The notes: a model not told the origin generated them from the letters alone. A stretch of DNA of 64,000 bases from Flammeovirgaceae bacterium (GCA_020635915.1 JACJYU010000002.1:248001-312000); one strand, 5' to 3'. Positions 51,235-61,400 are shown, counted from the first letter of the stretch. Numbers and translations: made by a program.

Positions 51235-52110
51235 TCAGCTGAATTCAGAAGGGGTAACTTTGAATTTGTCCTTAAAGACCTTTGTGAAATAAGACACATT
51301 TTCAAACCCCACCTGATAGGCCACGTCAGACACATTTCCTGCCTGCTGCCGCAGCAGTTCGGCCGCCCGGTTAAGTTTGTATTCCTTGATTATTTCACTC
51401 GCAGGCCGCCCCACGAGGGCCGTCAGTTTCCTGTGCAATTGCACCCTGCTCACCCCCATTTCCCGGGACAGCCAGTCCACGTTCAATTTACTGTTGGCAA
51501 GGTTGCTTTCAACCAGCCCATGGAGCCTTGACAAGAATTGTTCGTCAAGGGACTGTGCCCTTTTCGGGTGGGCGCCCCATGCCGTCATGCCAAATTTTTC
51601 CTTTAGTTTTTTCCTCTGCTCGATCAAGTTGTCCAGCCTGGCCATCAGTTCCACCAGTTCGAATGGTTTGGTAATGTAATCGTCCGCACCGGTTTCCAGT
51701 CCTTCAATTTTGGAAGATGAATCGGCCCGTGCGGTGAGCAACACAATCGGCACATGGGAGGTAAGCTCGTCCTCCTTCAAGGCCCTGCACACGTCCACCC
51801 CGCTTTTTTTGGGCATCATCCAATCGCACAAAATTATATCCGGTACAATCTTTTTGGCTTTGTGCACCCCTTCTTCCCCATGACGGGCCAGTTCGATTTT
51901 AAAACGGGGGCCCAGGTTCCTCTCCAGGTAACCCAGTAAATCCTCATTGTCCTCTATCACCAGCAAAACAGGGGTTCCAGGCAGGCCTTCTTCCCCACCC
52001 TCTTCAACTTCCAATGGTGTTTGCCTGGCCACGGTTTGACCTTGGCCTAGTGGGGCCATGGTTTCCGTTGGCCGCAAGTGGTCAGGAAAGCCCTCCACGC
52101 TACAGGGCAA
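51235..52110 (-). CDS. Response-regulator/AraC half of a hybrid two-component system (frameshifted)
   Basis: This frame encodes a receiver domain (LVIEDNEDLLGYLERNL; phospho-acceptor Asp in IILCDWMMPKKSG; Lys in DDYITKPFELVEL) and a C-terminal AraC helix-turn-helix (NVDWLSREMGVSRVQLHRKL, then GNVSDVAYQVGFENVSYFTKVFKDKF). The nominal start at 52110 is a TTG. Upstream of it the same frame continues with GTRFRIELPCSV, the expected end of a histidine kinase ATPase domain. The real gene therefore continues from the kinase frame across a one-base shift near 52131. Restoring one base would give a single protein of about 1326 residues, the usual size for these sensors. As drawn, it is the C-terminal 291 codons. 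Confidence 0.85.
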   Translation of the reverse strand: MPCSVEGFPDHLRPTETMAPLGQGQTVARQTPLEVEEGGEEGLPGTPVLLVIEDNEDLLGYLERNLGPRFKIELARHGEEGVHKAKKIVPDIILCDWMMPKKSGVDVCRALKEDELTSHVPIVLLTARADSSSKIEGLETGADDYITKPFELVELMARLDNLIEQRKKLKEKFGMTAWGAHPKRAQSLDEQFLSRLHGLVESNLANSKLNVDWLSREMGVSRVQLHRKLTALVGRPASEIIKEYKLNRAAELLRQQAGNVSDVAYQVGFENVSYFTKVFKDKFKVTPSEFS

Positions 52111-55100
52111 TTCAATCCTAAACCGTGTACCTCCCCTTTCCTGCTTTCCACCTTTATGCTGCCTTTGTGCACCTGCACAAGTTCCTTGGCCAGGGCAAGC
52201 CCAATCCCCGTTCCTTCCGCAACATCCTCCACGCGGTAAAACCTATCGAAAATAAACGGAAGGTCCTTTCCCTCAATCCCAATCCCCGTATCCAATATTT
52301 CCATATGTAATGTTTTTCCGCTTACCCGAGCGGAAAAGGCTACCTTGCCACCCGGCTGGTTGTACTTAATGGCGTTGGAAACCAAATTGTTCACCACTTT
52401 TTCCAAGATGGCAGGATCGGTCAAGATTATTTCGCCTTCATCAGGCAAAGAGGCTTCGAACCCTAATTTTTTCTGATGGGCCAATACCTCGAACGGTTCC
52501 AATAGCCTTGCAAAAAAACCATGGGCGGGGACCGTGGCCAGGTGAAGGGCAAATTTTCCCGAATCTACCCGGGAAAGGTCAAGGAGTTGATTCACCAGGT
52601 TGAGGACCGCTTTGCTGTTGTTGCGGATGGATGGAATGAGGGGGTTGCCCCCGCCCTTCCTTTCCATTTCATCCAATTGACCGAGTATCAAAGTAAGGGG
52701 CGTCCTGAACTCGTGCGATATATTGGCAAAGAAGGAAGACTTAAATTCATCCAACTCCTTCAGCTTCCTTAGCTCTACCCTATCCAGTGCCAGTTTTGTT
52801 TTCATTCGTTGGCGCAGGACGATGGCACGCAGGACTATAAACACAACCGTTCCCAACATCAACAAATACCCCGCATAGGCCCACCAGGTTTTCCACGGAG
52901 GGGGCAAATTGACCAATCGTATCGAAGCCAACCCATCGCTGCCTGCCCCCTCACTGTTTACCGCTTTGACAAAAAATGTGTATTCCCCGGGATCCAAGTT
53001 TGTATAGGTGGCAATCCTTCGGTCGGGGCCAACGGGCACCCAGTCCTCGTCAAATCCCTCAAGCCTGTACGCATACCTATTGGCCTCCGGGTTTACAAAA
53101 TCCAGCAAAGCAAACCCAAAGGTGACCACCCGGTGGTTGTGGTCCAGGACAACTTCTTTGGAAGTGCCCACCTCGTCCTGGTTGTTGACAGTTACCGAGG
53201 ATATCACAATTTTTGAAGGCCGGACAGGGGCATGGAGCAATTGTGGATCGATGATGTTCAGGCCCTTTACACCGCCAAAGTAAACCATGCCGTTGTTGCC
53301 CAGGGCTACCGACCGCGAATTGAATTCATTGCTTTGCAGGCCGTCTTTGGAACTAAAATGCCGCAACGCCCCACCTTTGGGGGCTGCATAAACCCCTGAA
53401 TTGGTCGACACCCACCTATTGCCTTCATGGTCCCAGGTTATACTGTTGACAAATTCCTTTCCAAGCCCATCCACCCCTACCCAATTTTCATTTTCAATTT
53501 TGTAGAGCCCATTGCCCGTGCCTACGTAGGGGGTGCCTGCGGGGGATATGGCAATGGTATTGATCCTGCCCTGACCATAGCGCACAAACCGGTCCATCAA
53601 TGTGTCTTGCCGCACGGGAAAATACGAACGGTTCAAACCGTTTGCCGTGCCCACCCACAAATATCCTTTTTTGTCCAATTCAATATCCAAAATGTAATTG
53701 TCAGACAAGGAATGTGGTTCCCCTTCACGGAAGTTGTACTGGTGCATGCTCCCGGGCGCCCCATACGGCTGTTGGTAAAAAAACCTTTTCAACCCACTCC
53801 CACGCGTGCCTATCCACAACGTACCGTGGCCATCTTCCTTTATGGCATCAACCAGGTGGTTGTTCAATGAGTTAGGGTTTCCCTTTATCCTACGTATACT
53901 TTTCCAGGAAGGGTTTTTCAAAAGTTTTTTGTCAGTGTAGAGCACCCCCTGCCCGTCAAGGGCCATCCAGAGGTACCTGGCGCCAAGGTCAACATCCAAT
54001 ACATAAATACCTGGTGGAGTGGGCAACGCGTAAAAGACGGGGGCACCTTCGGGCAAAGGTGCCTCGGTGCCCCTGCCAAAGAATACCCCGTCCGCGTATG
54101 CCGCCACAAAAACCGAATCGTGGGCAACGTCCATGCCCAGGACATAATCGGCCAAACCGCTGGTTGCCTTGCGTGTTTGAATATAGGGGGCATATTTGGA
54201 CATCTTATGCAGGCCCCCGCTCCAGGTGCCCACCCATAGGTTGTCATTTCTGTCCATCAACAAAGTAAAGGCCAGGTCGTTGGCCAGGCCGCGCGGGTCG
54301 GCCTCGTTGTGCCTTGAATTCCAGAACCGCCCCGTACGAAAATCAAAATGATGAAGGCCCCCGCCATAGGTGGCCACCCATAGCCCATCTTTTTTGTCAA
54401 AACAAAGACGTGCAATGCGGTCAAAACCCAATGCCCCTTCGGTATTTTTCCGATTGAATATTTTCAGGTTTGAAAAATCAATATTGGCAATGCCAAGCCC
54501 TTTTGCAGTGCCTAAAAAAACTTTCCCCTCATCGTTTGAGAGGATGCTCCAGATTTCATTGGTGGCGAGGAAGGGCTCCAATTTGCCTTCCGCATACCTT
54601 TGGATTTTTCCGTCCTTGACTTCAAACAGGCCTGCCCCCCTTGTGCCCATAATGATTTTTCCTTTCAAACCAGTAATGCACAAAATGTTGTTGGAAGCCA
54701 ACGCCCACCCCTCCCGGTCAAAGGGGGCCACCGGGGGGCTATGATTGACAAGGCGTGAAACTTCTTCGCCAGAAGGATTTAACCTCAACAATCCCTTGCC
54801 TGCACTTCCAAACCATAAGTTTCCACTGGAATCTTCATAACTTGAAATGATGAGGAGGTTTTCGTCAATGACCACATTTTTGAATGTGCCTGACACCGGG
54901 TCAAAATAGGAAATCCCATTGCTGTGCCCGATCCATATTTTGCCATCTTTTGCTTCCAGCAGGGACCATATATAGTCATTGTACAACCCAACGGAGTCAT
55001 TGCCATGTTGAAAAAACCTTTTGAAGGAATACCCATCAAAACGGTTCAACCCGTCTTCAGTCCCTATCCAGATATACCCACTCCCATCCTGGAGGAGGGC

Positions 55101-55214
55101 CAAAATGGAATTTTGAGTTAGCCCATCCTCAACCTGGTACCGTTCAAAACCAACCTGGGAAAAGGCGAAAGAAGGGCACAAGGCAATAGCCAATATTATC
55201 CTTATCGTGCTCAT
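52047..55214 (-). CDS. Sensor and kinase half of a hybrid two-component system (frameshifted)
   Basis: The frame of 1055 codons starts with a signal peptide (RIILAIALCPSFAFSQ). It carries two Reg_prop propellers (about 25-700, repeats like YIWIGTEDGLNRFDG, LWVATYGGGLHHFD, LWIGTRGSGLKRF) and a YYY domain (YAYRLEGFDEDWVPVG near 740). Then come a transmembrane helix (WAYAGYLLMLGTVVFIVLRAI), a HisKA domain with His near 830 in ISHEFRTPLTLILGQ, and an ATPase domain (NNLVSNAIKYNQPGG, DTGIGIEGKDLPF, GTGIGLALAKELV). The last 25 residues, after VESRKG, are an out-of-frame tail, and the normal end GTRFRIELP lies in the next frame. It is a SusR-like sensor fused to its regulator. The ligand is unknown. 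Confidence 0.88.
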   Translation of the reverse strand: MSTIRIILAIALCPSFAFSQVGFERYQVEDGLTQNSILALLQDGSGYIWIGTEDGLNRFDGYSFKRFFQHGNDSVGLYNDYIWSLLEAKDGKIWIGHSNGISYFDPVSGTFKNVVIDENLLIISSYEDSSGNLWFGSAGKGLLRLNPSGEEVSRLVNHSPPVAPFDREGWALASNNILCITGLKGKIIMGTRGAGLFEVKDGKIQRYAEGKLEPFLATNEIWSILSNDEGKVFLGTAKGLGIANIDFSNLKIFNRKNTEGALGFDRIARLCFDKKDGLWVATYGGGLHHFDFRTGRFWNSRHNEADPRGLANDLAFTLLMDRNDNLWVGTWSGGLHKMSKYAPYIQTRKATSGLADYVLGMDVAHDSVFVAAYADGVFFGRGTEAPLPEGAPVFYALPTPPGIYVLDVDLGARYLWMALDGQGVLYTDKKLLKNPSWKSIRRIKGNPNSLNNHLVDAIKEDGHGTLWIGTRGSGLKRFFYQQPYGAPGSMHQYNFREGEPHSLSDNYILDIELDKKGYLWVGTANGLNRSYFPVRQDTLMDRFVRYGQGRINTIAISPAGTPYVGTGNGLYKIENENWVGVDGLGKEFVNSITWDHEGNRWVSTNSGVYAAPKGGALRHFSSKDGLQSNEFNSRSVALGNNGMVYFGGVKGLNIIDPQLLHAPVRPSKIVISSVTVNNQDEVGTSKEVVLDHNHRVVTFGFALLDFVNPEANRYAYRLEGFDEDWVPVGPDRRIATYTNLDPGEYTFFVKAVNSEGAGSDGLASIRLVNLPPPWKTWWAYAGYLLMLGTVVFIVLRAIVLRQRMKTKLALDRVELRKLKELDEFKSSFFANISHEFRTPLTLILGQLDEMERKGGGNPLIPSIRNNSKAVLNLVNQLLDLSRVDSGKFALHLATVPAHGFFARLLEPFEVLAHQKKLGFEASLPDEGEIILTDPAILEKVVNNLVSNAIKYNQPGGKVAFSARVSGKTLHMEILDTGIGIEGKDLPFIFDRFYRVEDVAEGTGIGLALAKELVQVHKGSIKVESRKGEVHGLGLNCPVAWRAFLTTCGQRKPWPH

Positions 55215-55245
55215 GTATAACCGAAGGCAACGCCAAAGGCCCTGC

Positions 55246-55737
55246 CTACCTCAGGTATTCGTCCCAACCATTTTCAACCCCATTGTTGTCGCGCAGGAAG
55301 AGCGTATAGGTGGGCCTATAGGGTTTGTGTCTGGGGTGCATCCCTGCTTCTTCAGGGGTATGGTCTCCTTTTTTTGCGTTGCACCTTTTACACGCTGTAA
55401 CCAGGTTAAGCCAAGAGTGGGGGCCTCCCTTTGAACTTGGTATAACATGGTCCAGCGTTAGGTCTTTGTGCGTGCCACAATATTGACATTGGTTGCCGTC
55501 CCGCCTGAAAATATTTTGCCTGGTCAGGTTCACCCCTTTGTAAGGCGCCCTTACGTACCGGTTGAGCCGGATGACCGAGGGCATGGCAAAACTTTGGGTA
55601 ACCGTACGCAATTTATGGCCATTGGCGGGGCGGAGCATTTCACTTTTGTTTAGGTATACCAATATGAACGCACGCTGTACGGAGCATACCATCAGCGGGC
55701 TGAAATCCTGGTTCAATACCAATACCCTATTGTTCAC
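55246..55737 (-). CDS. HNH endonuclease family protein
   Basis: Using GTG 55737 as start gives 163 residues beginning NNRVLVLNQDFSPLMVCSVQRAFILVYLNKSE, the typical opening of this Bacteroidota HNH family. The nuclease core is CQYCGTHKDLTLDHVIPSSKGG followed by NLVTACKRCNAKKGD, with two CxxC zinc sites and the catalytic His in LDHVIP. No signal or phage gene accompanies it. The longer frame back to a TTG at 55845 would overlap the NlpC gene and lacks the usual opening. The cellular role of this family is not settled. Confidence 0.83.
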   Translation of the reverse strand: MNNRVLVLNQDFSPLMVCSVQRAFILVYLNKSEMLRPANGHKLRTVTQSFAMPSVIRLNRYVRAPYKGVNLTRQNIFRRDGNQCQYCGTHKDLTLDHVIPSSKGGPHSWLNLVTACKRCNAKKGDHTPEEAGMHPRHKPYRPTYTLFLRDNNGVENGWDEYLR

Positions 55738-55808
55738 GGTAGGAAAGATAGCGCGAATCCTTGTTTTTAACAAGAAGGGCTTATCCCGGCCTTTCCTGAA
55801 CGGGGCGG

Positions 55809-56600
55809 TCAGGAGGCCAGCACCCTCCTGATGGCCGACAGCCAATGGCCTGTCTTTGTGCCATCGGGGCTTACAATGCCCCCTTCATGCAGGTGGTCAA
55901 TCCTAACACTTCCCGAAGCATGGATGACTTTCGCCTCTTCCAAAATAATCCCCACATGGCCCATATCCCCATTCCCGTCATGAAAGAAGGCGAGGTCACC
56001 GGGCTTGGCGTTTTCGTGCCCTTCCACCAGGGTGCCACAGTGGGCCTGCTGGCGGGCATCCCTGGGGATAGGGTACCCACATATCTTGAAGACCATTTGT
56101 GTCAACCCGGAGGCATCAATGCCAAAAGGGCTTTTCCCTCCCCCTTGGTAGGGGGCATGCAGGTATTTGTTTGCAATGGATTTCAAAAATTCAAATTCCC
56201 TCTTCTGCCCCAGGCTTTTGGCCTCGCCATTGAAAGCAAACTGTTCCTCCATTTTAAACAACTCAGAGTTGGATATGGGCACGATGCTCCCCAACAAAAT
56301 AGTAATGGGGTTTTTTTTGTACAGGATGCCGGCCGTCAGGTCCATGGTGATCTTAAAATTGGCCTGATTGATCTGGCTGAAATACTCCCGGGTAATGGCA
56401 TGGTGCTGTCCAATGGCGATCCACCCTTCCTGCCCATCGTTGAAAATTTTAATATACAACCACAACCCATTGGCCGAATATTCCAACACCTCATAATGGT
56501 CGCCAAACAGCAATTGTGTAACCTGGCCTGCCCGGTCGTCAGGCCCCGCTTTTACCTGCACCAATGCAAGGCGGCACACCCCATAATTTTCCCCGTTCAT
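55809..56600 (-). CDS. NlpC/P60-like protein with SH3 domain, catalytic Cys replaced by Ala
   Basis: The 263-residue protein has a bacterial SH3-like N-terminal half (QVKAGPDDRAGQVTQLLFGDHYEVLEY) and a C-terminal NlpC/P60 domain from about residue 135. The His residue is present (H215 in GDMGHVGII). The conserved Cys of the DCSG motif is Ala163 in FGIDASGL, and the preceding WGG is GGG. Active NlpC/P60 enzymes cleave peptidoglycan peptides through that Cys, so this copy is predicted to be inactive or to act as a binding protein. There is no signal peptide. It lies 14 bases after smpB in the housekeeping operon. Confidence 0.88.
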   Translation of the reverse strand: MNGENYGVCRLALVQVKAGPDDRAGQVTQLLFGDHYEVLEYSANGLWLYIKIFNDGQEGWIAIGQHHAITREYFSQINQANFKITMDLTAGILYKKNPITILLGSIVPISNSELFKMEEQFAFNGEAKSLGQKREFEFLKSIANKYLHAPYQGGGKSPFGIDASGLTQMVFKICGYPIPRDARQQAHCGTLVEGHENAKPGDLAFFHDGNGDMGHVGIILEEAKVIHASGSVRIDHLHEGGIVSPDGTKTGHWLSAIRRVLAS

Positions 56601-56614
56601 TAACTACCGTTGTT

Positions 56615-57079
56615 CTATTTGAATTTTACCCTCCCCAACTCGCGCTTTAAGTCCCGTTCTTTTATGCCCTCCCGCTTATCGTGCAGCTTCTTGCCCCGGG
56701 CCAGGGCTATTTCCAGTTTGGCAAATCCCCGCTCGTTGATGAATATCCTCAAAGGAACAATGGTGAGGCCTTTCTCCTCCGATTTTGCCTCCAACTTTTT
56801 CAACTCCGACCTTTTCAACAGCAGCTTCCTCTCCCTTGCGGCTTCATGGTTATAATGTGTCCCCTGGGCATAAGGGTTGATGCTCATTCCCTTTATAAAA
56901 AGTTCGCCCTTGTTAAAATAACAATGCCCTTCCTGAAGGCTTACCTTGCCTTCCTTTATAGACTTGATCTCAGTGCCCTTCAACACCATGCCGGCAATGT
57001 ATTTGTCCAACAGTTCAAACCTGAAGGCCGCCTGCCTGTTTTTAATATTGATGTTGTCGGAAAACCTTTGCTTCGCCAT
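56615..57079 (-). CDS. smpB: SsrA-binding protein SmpB
   Basis: The 154-residue protein has the SmpB barrel and tail: NIKNRQAAFRFELLDKYIAGMVLKGTEIKS, VSLQEGHCYFNKGELFIKGMSINPY, then KKLEAKSEEKGLTIVPLRIFINERG and the basic C-terminal tail ALARGKKLHDKREGIKERDLKRE. It binds tmRNA and brings it to stalled ribosomes for trans-translation. The gap to the thioesterase gene is 5 bases. The tmRNA gene itself was not found in the window. Confidence 0.97.
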   Translation of the reverse strand: MAKQRFSDNINIKNRQAAFRFELLDKYIAGMVLKGTEIKSIKEGKVSLQEGHCYFNKGELFIKGMSINPYAQGTHYNHEAARERKLLLKRSELKKLEAKSEEKGLTIVPLRIFINERGFAKLEIALARGKKLHDKREGIKERDLKRELGRVKFK

Positions 57080-57084
57080 CCTGG

Positions 57085-57474
57085 TCAGGGCTTCTTAAAT
57101 ATACTATCCAATTTTTCACGCTTTAACATCCTTTGTCCCGTCTTGCCCGTGGCAACCAACCTATCGCCCGCTCTCACTTCAATATCGCAAATCAACTCAT
57201 TCCCATTCAGCCGCACAACCTTTGCCGTTATCTCCAGTTCGTCACCCACAAAGGCCGGGCCCAAATGGTCGATGCTCAAATGGGTGCCCACGCCTTCTTC
57301 GTCCCCTTCTTTCATTTCAACAAAAAAAAGCCGGGAAGACCATTCCATGTCCCTTGCCATGGCAAAGGTGGAGTATACGGCATGCAGCACTTCCCCATGA
57401 AAAGCGGCCACGTCCGCTTCCGTAACGGTCTTTCTGAACACACGGGATTCCCCTATTTGTGGCAAATTTTTCAT
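57085..57474 (-). CDS. Hotdog-fold thioesterase (FlK-like)
   Basis: This 129-residue hotdog protein has VTEADVAAFHGEVLHAVYSTFAMARDMEWSS, then THLSIDHLGPAFVGDELEI with the active-site His in SIDHLGPA, and ICDIEVRAGDRLVATGKTGQRML. The layout is that of fluoroacetyl-CoA thioesterase-like proteins, which hydrolyse acyl-CoA. Its physiological substrate cannot be deduced. It overlaps tsaD by four bases (ATGA) and precedes smpB by 5, so it is part of that operon. Confidence 0.85.
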   Translation of the reverse strand: MKNLPQIGESRVFRKTVTEADVAAFHGEVLHAVYSTFAMARDMEWSSRLFFVEMKEGDEEGVGTHLSIDHLGPAFVGDELEITAKVVRLNGNELICDIEVRAGDRLVATGKTGQRMLKREKLDSIFKKP

Positions 57475-58484
57475 GGTGTGCTTAAGGGCATCCTGGCCAA
57501 TGGCGACACGGAAAGGTCGCTAAATGCCCCGTTGAGGTATTTGTAATGGGCCACCATGGCCACCATGGCCGCGTTGTCGGTGCAATACTGAAATTCCGGG
57601 ACAAAAGTATTCCATCCGTGCCGTTTCCCCGCCCCTTCCAGGGCCTGCCGCAACCCGGAGTTGGCCGAAACGCCCCCCGCTATCGCAATTTCCTTAATGC
57701 CCAGCTCATCGCTGGCTTTTTCAAGCTTTTCCATAAGCATCCCCACCAGGTGCTTTTGAATGCTCGCACAAATATCGTTTTTTCTTTTTTCGATAAACGA
57801 AGAATCCCTGGCCAATTCTTCCCGGATAAAATACAGAAATGCGGTTTTAATGCCACTAAAAGAAAAATCCAATGAAGGCATACTGGTATAGGGAAAACCA
57901 AACGCTTCCGGGTTTCCGCCTTGCGCCAGCCGGTCCACCATGGGGCCGCCCGGATAAGGAAGGCCCATGATTTTTGCTGCCTTGTCAAACGCCTCGCCCA
58001 CGGCATCGTCCTGGGTTTCGCCTATTACGGTAAGGTCTAGGGGGCCTTTTACCAGGACTATCTGGGTGTGCCCGCCACTCACGGTAAGGCAAAGAAAAGG
58101 GAAGCGGGGCCTGGGCGCTTCAATAAAATGCGAGAGCACGTGGGCCTGCAAATGGTTGACTTCGATAACGGGTAGGTTCAGCGCCAGCGCCATCGCTTTG
58201 GCAAACGATGCCCCCACGAGAAGGGAGCCCAATAGCCCGGGCCCTTTGGTAAAGGCAATAGCGTCCAATTCTTCCCTGCCAATACCAGACGACACCAGTG
58301 CTTCGTTTACAATATGGACAATGTTTTTTTGATGGGCGCGCGAAGCCAGCTCCGGGACCACCCCGCCATATTTGTGGTGGACCGATTGCGAGGCTATAAC
58401 ATTATTAAGTACCTTGCCGTTGCTTATTACAGAGGCGGAAGTCTCGTCACAAGATGACTCTATGGCAAGGATTTTGGGGTGCAT
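57471..58484 (-). CDS. tsaD: tRNA N6-adenosine threonylcarbamoyltransferase TsaD
   Basis: From ATG 58484 this is a 337-residue protein with the TsaD (Kae1) blocks: ILAIESSCDETSASVI at the start, the metal-binding HxxxH in VNHLQAHVLSH near residue 110, SGGHTQIVLV, and AGGVSANSGLR near 270. With TsaB, TsaC and TsaE it attaches threonylcarbamoyl to A37 of tRNAs that read ANN codons. An in-frame TTG at 58514 would add ten residues and overlap the divergent tamB gene, so the ATG is preferred. Its start codon and that of tamB are only 10 bases apart. Confidence 0.97.
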   Translation of the reverse strand: MHPKILAIESSCDETSASVISNGKVLNNVIASQSVHHKYGGVVPELASRAHQKNIVHIVNEALVSSGIGREELDAIAFTKGPGLLGSLLVGASFAKAMALALNLPVIEVNHLQAHVLSHFIEAPRPRFPFLCLTVSGGHTQIVLVKGPLDLTVIGETQDDAVGEAFDKAAKIMGLPYPGGPMVDRLAQGGNPEAFGFPYTSMPSLDFSFSGIKTAFLYFIREELARDSSFIEKRKNDICASIQKHLVGMLMEKLEKASDELGIKEIAIAGGVSANSGLRQALEGAGKRHGWNTFVPEFQYCTDNAAMVAMVAHYKYLNGAFSDLSVSPLARMPLSTP

Positions 58485-58494
58485 TATATATTGA

Positions 58495-61400
58495 ATGAAC
58501 CTGCAAGTTATCAAAAATCGGATTCTTTTATGGCTAAGGAAAATTATCTTTTATAGCCTGTACCTCCTATTCGCTTTTTTTATTGTGGGCTTCGGGATAT
58601 TGCAAATCCCACCCGTCCAGAAAACCATCCTGCAATACTATACGGAACGCATTTCCCAAGTTTCGGGGTTTGAAACCTCTTTCGAATCGGTCCATTTGAT
58701 TTGGTACGACCGCCTCGAATTGAAAAACCTGCGCATCACCGATCCTGAAAAAAACACCATGATAGGCGCCAGGCAGGTAAAGGTGAACTTTAGGATAAGT
58801 TCGTTGCTCACCAACAACAACATCAACATTGATGCGGCCACCCTCAGCGGCACAGAGGTAAACCTGGTCAAGATTACGGATACCGATTCCTCCCGCGACC
58901 TTAACATCAACGTCTTTATAAGAAGGCTGGCCCGTCCTTCGGCCCAAGCCAAACCGGGCGCGGCCAAAGTAAATATTGGCGAAATAGTGGTCAACCAATC
59001 GGCCTTCAGCTATAACGACCCGGAAAAAGATTCCCTGGCACCCAGGTTTGACTACAATCATTTTAAGGTAAACCTGGACAACGGCTTGCTCCAAAATTTC
59101 CGTGTGGTGGGCGATACCATTCAATTCAAAGTCAACACGCTCACGGCCATGGATGAACAAACACAATTTAGCATCCACCAGCTGAGTACCTTCTTCAGGA
59201 TTTCGCAAAGTTCGATGGAATTCCTCGACATCAACCTTGAGGCTGGCAATAGCCATATCCAGGATACGGTCATTTTTACTTACAGGAGCCAGCAGGACCT
59301 CAATGACTTTAACCATAAGGTGCACATCAAATCGAGTATCAGGAACACCACTATAGACCCTAAGGATTTGGCGCTATTTGCGCCAGGGGTAGATAAGATA
59401 AATGGCGCCATCAATGTTAGTGGCGACTTCATTGGCAAGGTGGACAAATTTTTTGCGAGGGGGCTTGAGTTAAATTTGGGCCACACGGCCATTACGGGAA
59501 ACCTCAACATGGATGGCCTGCCCAGGATAAGCGAAACCTTCATTAACCTACGCTTGAAAAAGGGCAGCGTGGACATCAACGACCTGGCCTTTTTGTTCCC
59601 GGAAAAGACCTTTAAGGGGTTGCGGCCCCTGGGGCGGTTTGAATTCCTGGGGAATTTTACCGGGTTTGTCAACGACTTTGTGGCCAATGGGGCGTTCAAT
59701 GGGGACTTTGGGCAAATCCAATCGGACATCAACCTGAAAATAAACGACAAGGAGCCTGCCTTGTCGCAATACATAGGGAACATCCAATTGAAAAACTTCA
59801 AATTTGGCACCTACCTAAAGGATACCACACTCCTCAAAAACGTGTCCTTGACAGGGCATATTGATGGCAAGGGCTTTACCGAAGAAACTGCCGACTTTCT
59901 TTTGGATGGAAAAATCCAGCGTATTAAAATAAAAGACTATGACTATAAAAACATCACCACCAATGCGAGGTTCAAGTCACAGTTTTTTAATGGCCGGTTG
60001 ACCATCGATGACCCCAACCTTAAATTTAAAGTCGATGGCTCTATTGACTTCAGCAAAAACCACGATTTTGTAAAACTGAAGGCCAGGCTGGACACCGCGT
60101 TGATCCACCACCTTGGGTTTTCAAAAGATTATTTCTCCGTTCAATCGGTAATGGACATTGACTCCAGGGGATTGAACATCGACAGCATTTTTGGAAATGC
60201 ATTTTTGAAAAACACCAGGATAACCTACCGTGATGAGTCATTGGATATTGATTCCATCCAGGTTACTTCAAGTAAGTTGGCCGATGGCCGTAGCCTGTTG
60301 CTCAGAAGTTCGTTTGCGGATGTCAACCTTCATGGAAGGTATTTTTACTCCACACTTTTCAGGGACCTTAACCAATTGTTCAGGGAGTTTTCACTTACCA
60401 TCAAAAACAACCGTGAAGAACTAAAAAATTATTACCTCACAAAAAGGAGGGTGTCACAGGATTACGATGCCAATTTCAATATCATACTCCGGGACATCAA
60501 CCCCATCCTAAAGGTGGCCGGAATCACGGCTGAGGTATCAAAAGGCACACGTATCGAAGGAAGGTTTTCCAATGGGTTTACCTCCATACTCAATGCCTAC
60601 TCGTCTATCGATTCGATCGCCTACAACGGAAAACTTTTTACCCAGAACACCATTGAGTTCAATGGGTCAAAAGTCAGGGACAGCACCAATATCCTGGCCA
60701 TGCTCAATATCCATTCGGGCCACCAACGATTGTCAAAAAATTTTAATACGGAAAACTTATTGGCCGAAGCTATCTGGAACAGCGGCCATATTGAGGTAGG
60801 CCTGGACTTTGACCAGTCCGGGAAGGAAAATTATGCCAGGATAAAGGCCTCCATAGACTTACTGAACGACAGCACGCGTATTAAACTACTCCCTTCAAGC
60901 ATCAAGGCCCTTAATGAAACATGGCGGGTAAACCCCGAAAACCAAACCATCCTCACCGGCAATGAATGGAAGATCAACAACCTGGGGGTCCAAAGCGAGG
61001 CGCAAAAAGTGCTCTTTGCCGGGTATATCTCCCAGGACTCCAGCAAATCCCTTTCCCTGCAAGTCGACAACCTGGATTTGAGCTTTTTGAACTCCATAAG
61101 TGGCGAGCGTTTTACCGGAACACTCAATGGCTCCGCAGAAGCCAGGAACCTGTACACCAATCCCTATGTTCAAAATGACATCCACATAAACGGCCTTACT
61201 ATAGATGGGTTTCTGATCGGGGACATCAACGGGACAAATATCTGGAACCAACGGCACAAAAGGTTTGATATCAATTTTTCGGTCGACCGGTTGAAAGTCA
61301 GGACAGTGGACCTAAAAGGTTTTTACGACCCGGGGGAGACTGAACCACTTCAAATATCCGCACAGTTTAAAAAGGCGAACCTAAAAATCGCTGAGCCGCT

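Noticed and set aside
51235..52110. Response regulator as an independent gene
   Set aside because: Its start would be TTG, and the frame upstream continues as the conserved kinase C-terminus, so a frameshifted single gene explains it better.
55845..56603. 252-codon plus-strand frame opposite the NlpC-like gene
   Set aside because: Shadow of the real minus-strand gene; its translation has no recognisable domain.
58567..59325. 252-codon minus-strand frame inside tamB
   Set aside because: Antisense shadow of a clear tamB coding region.
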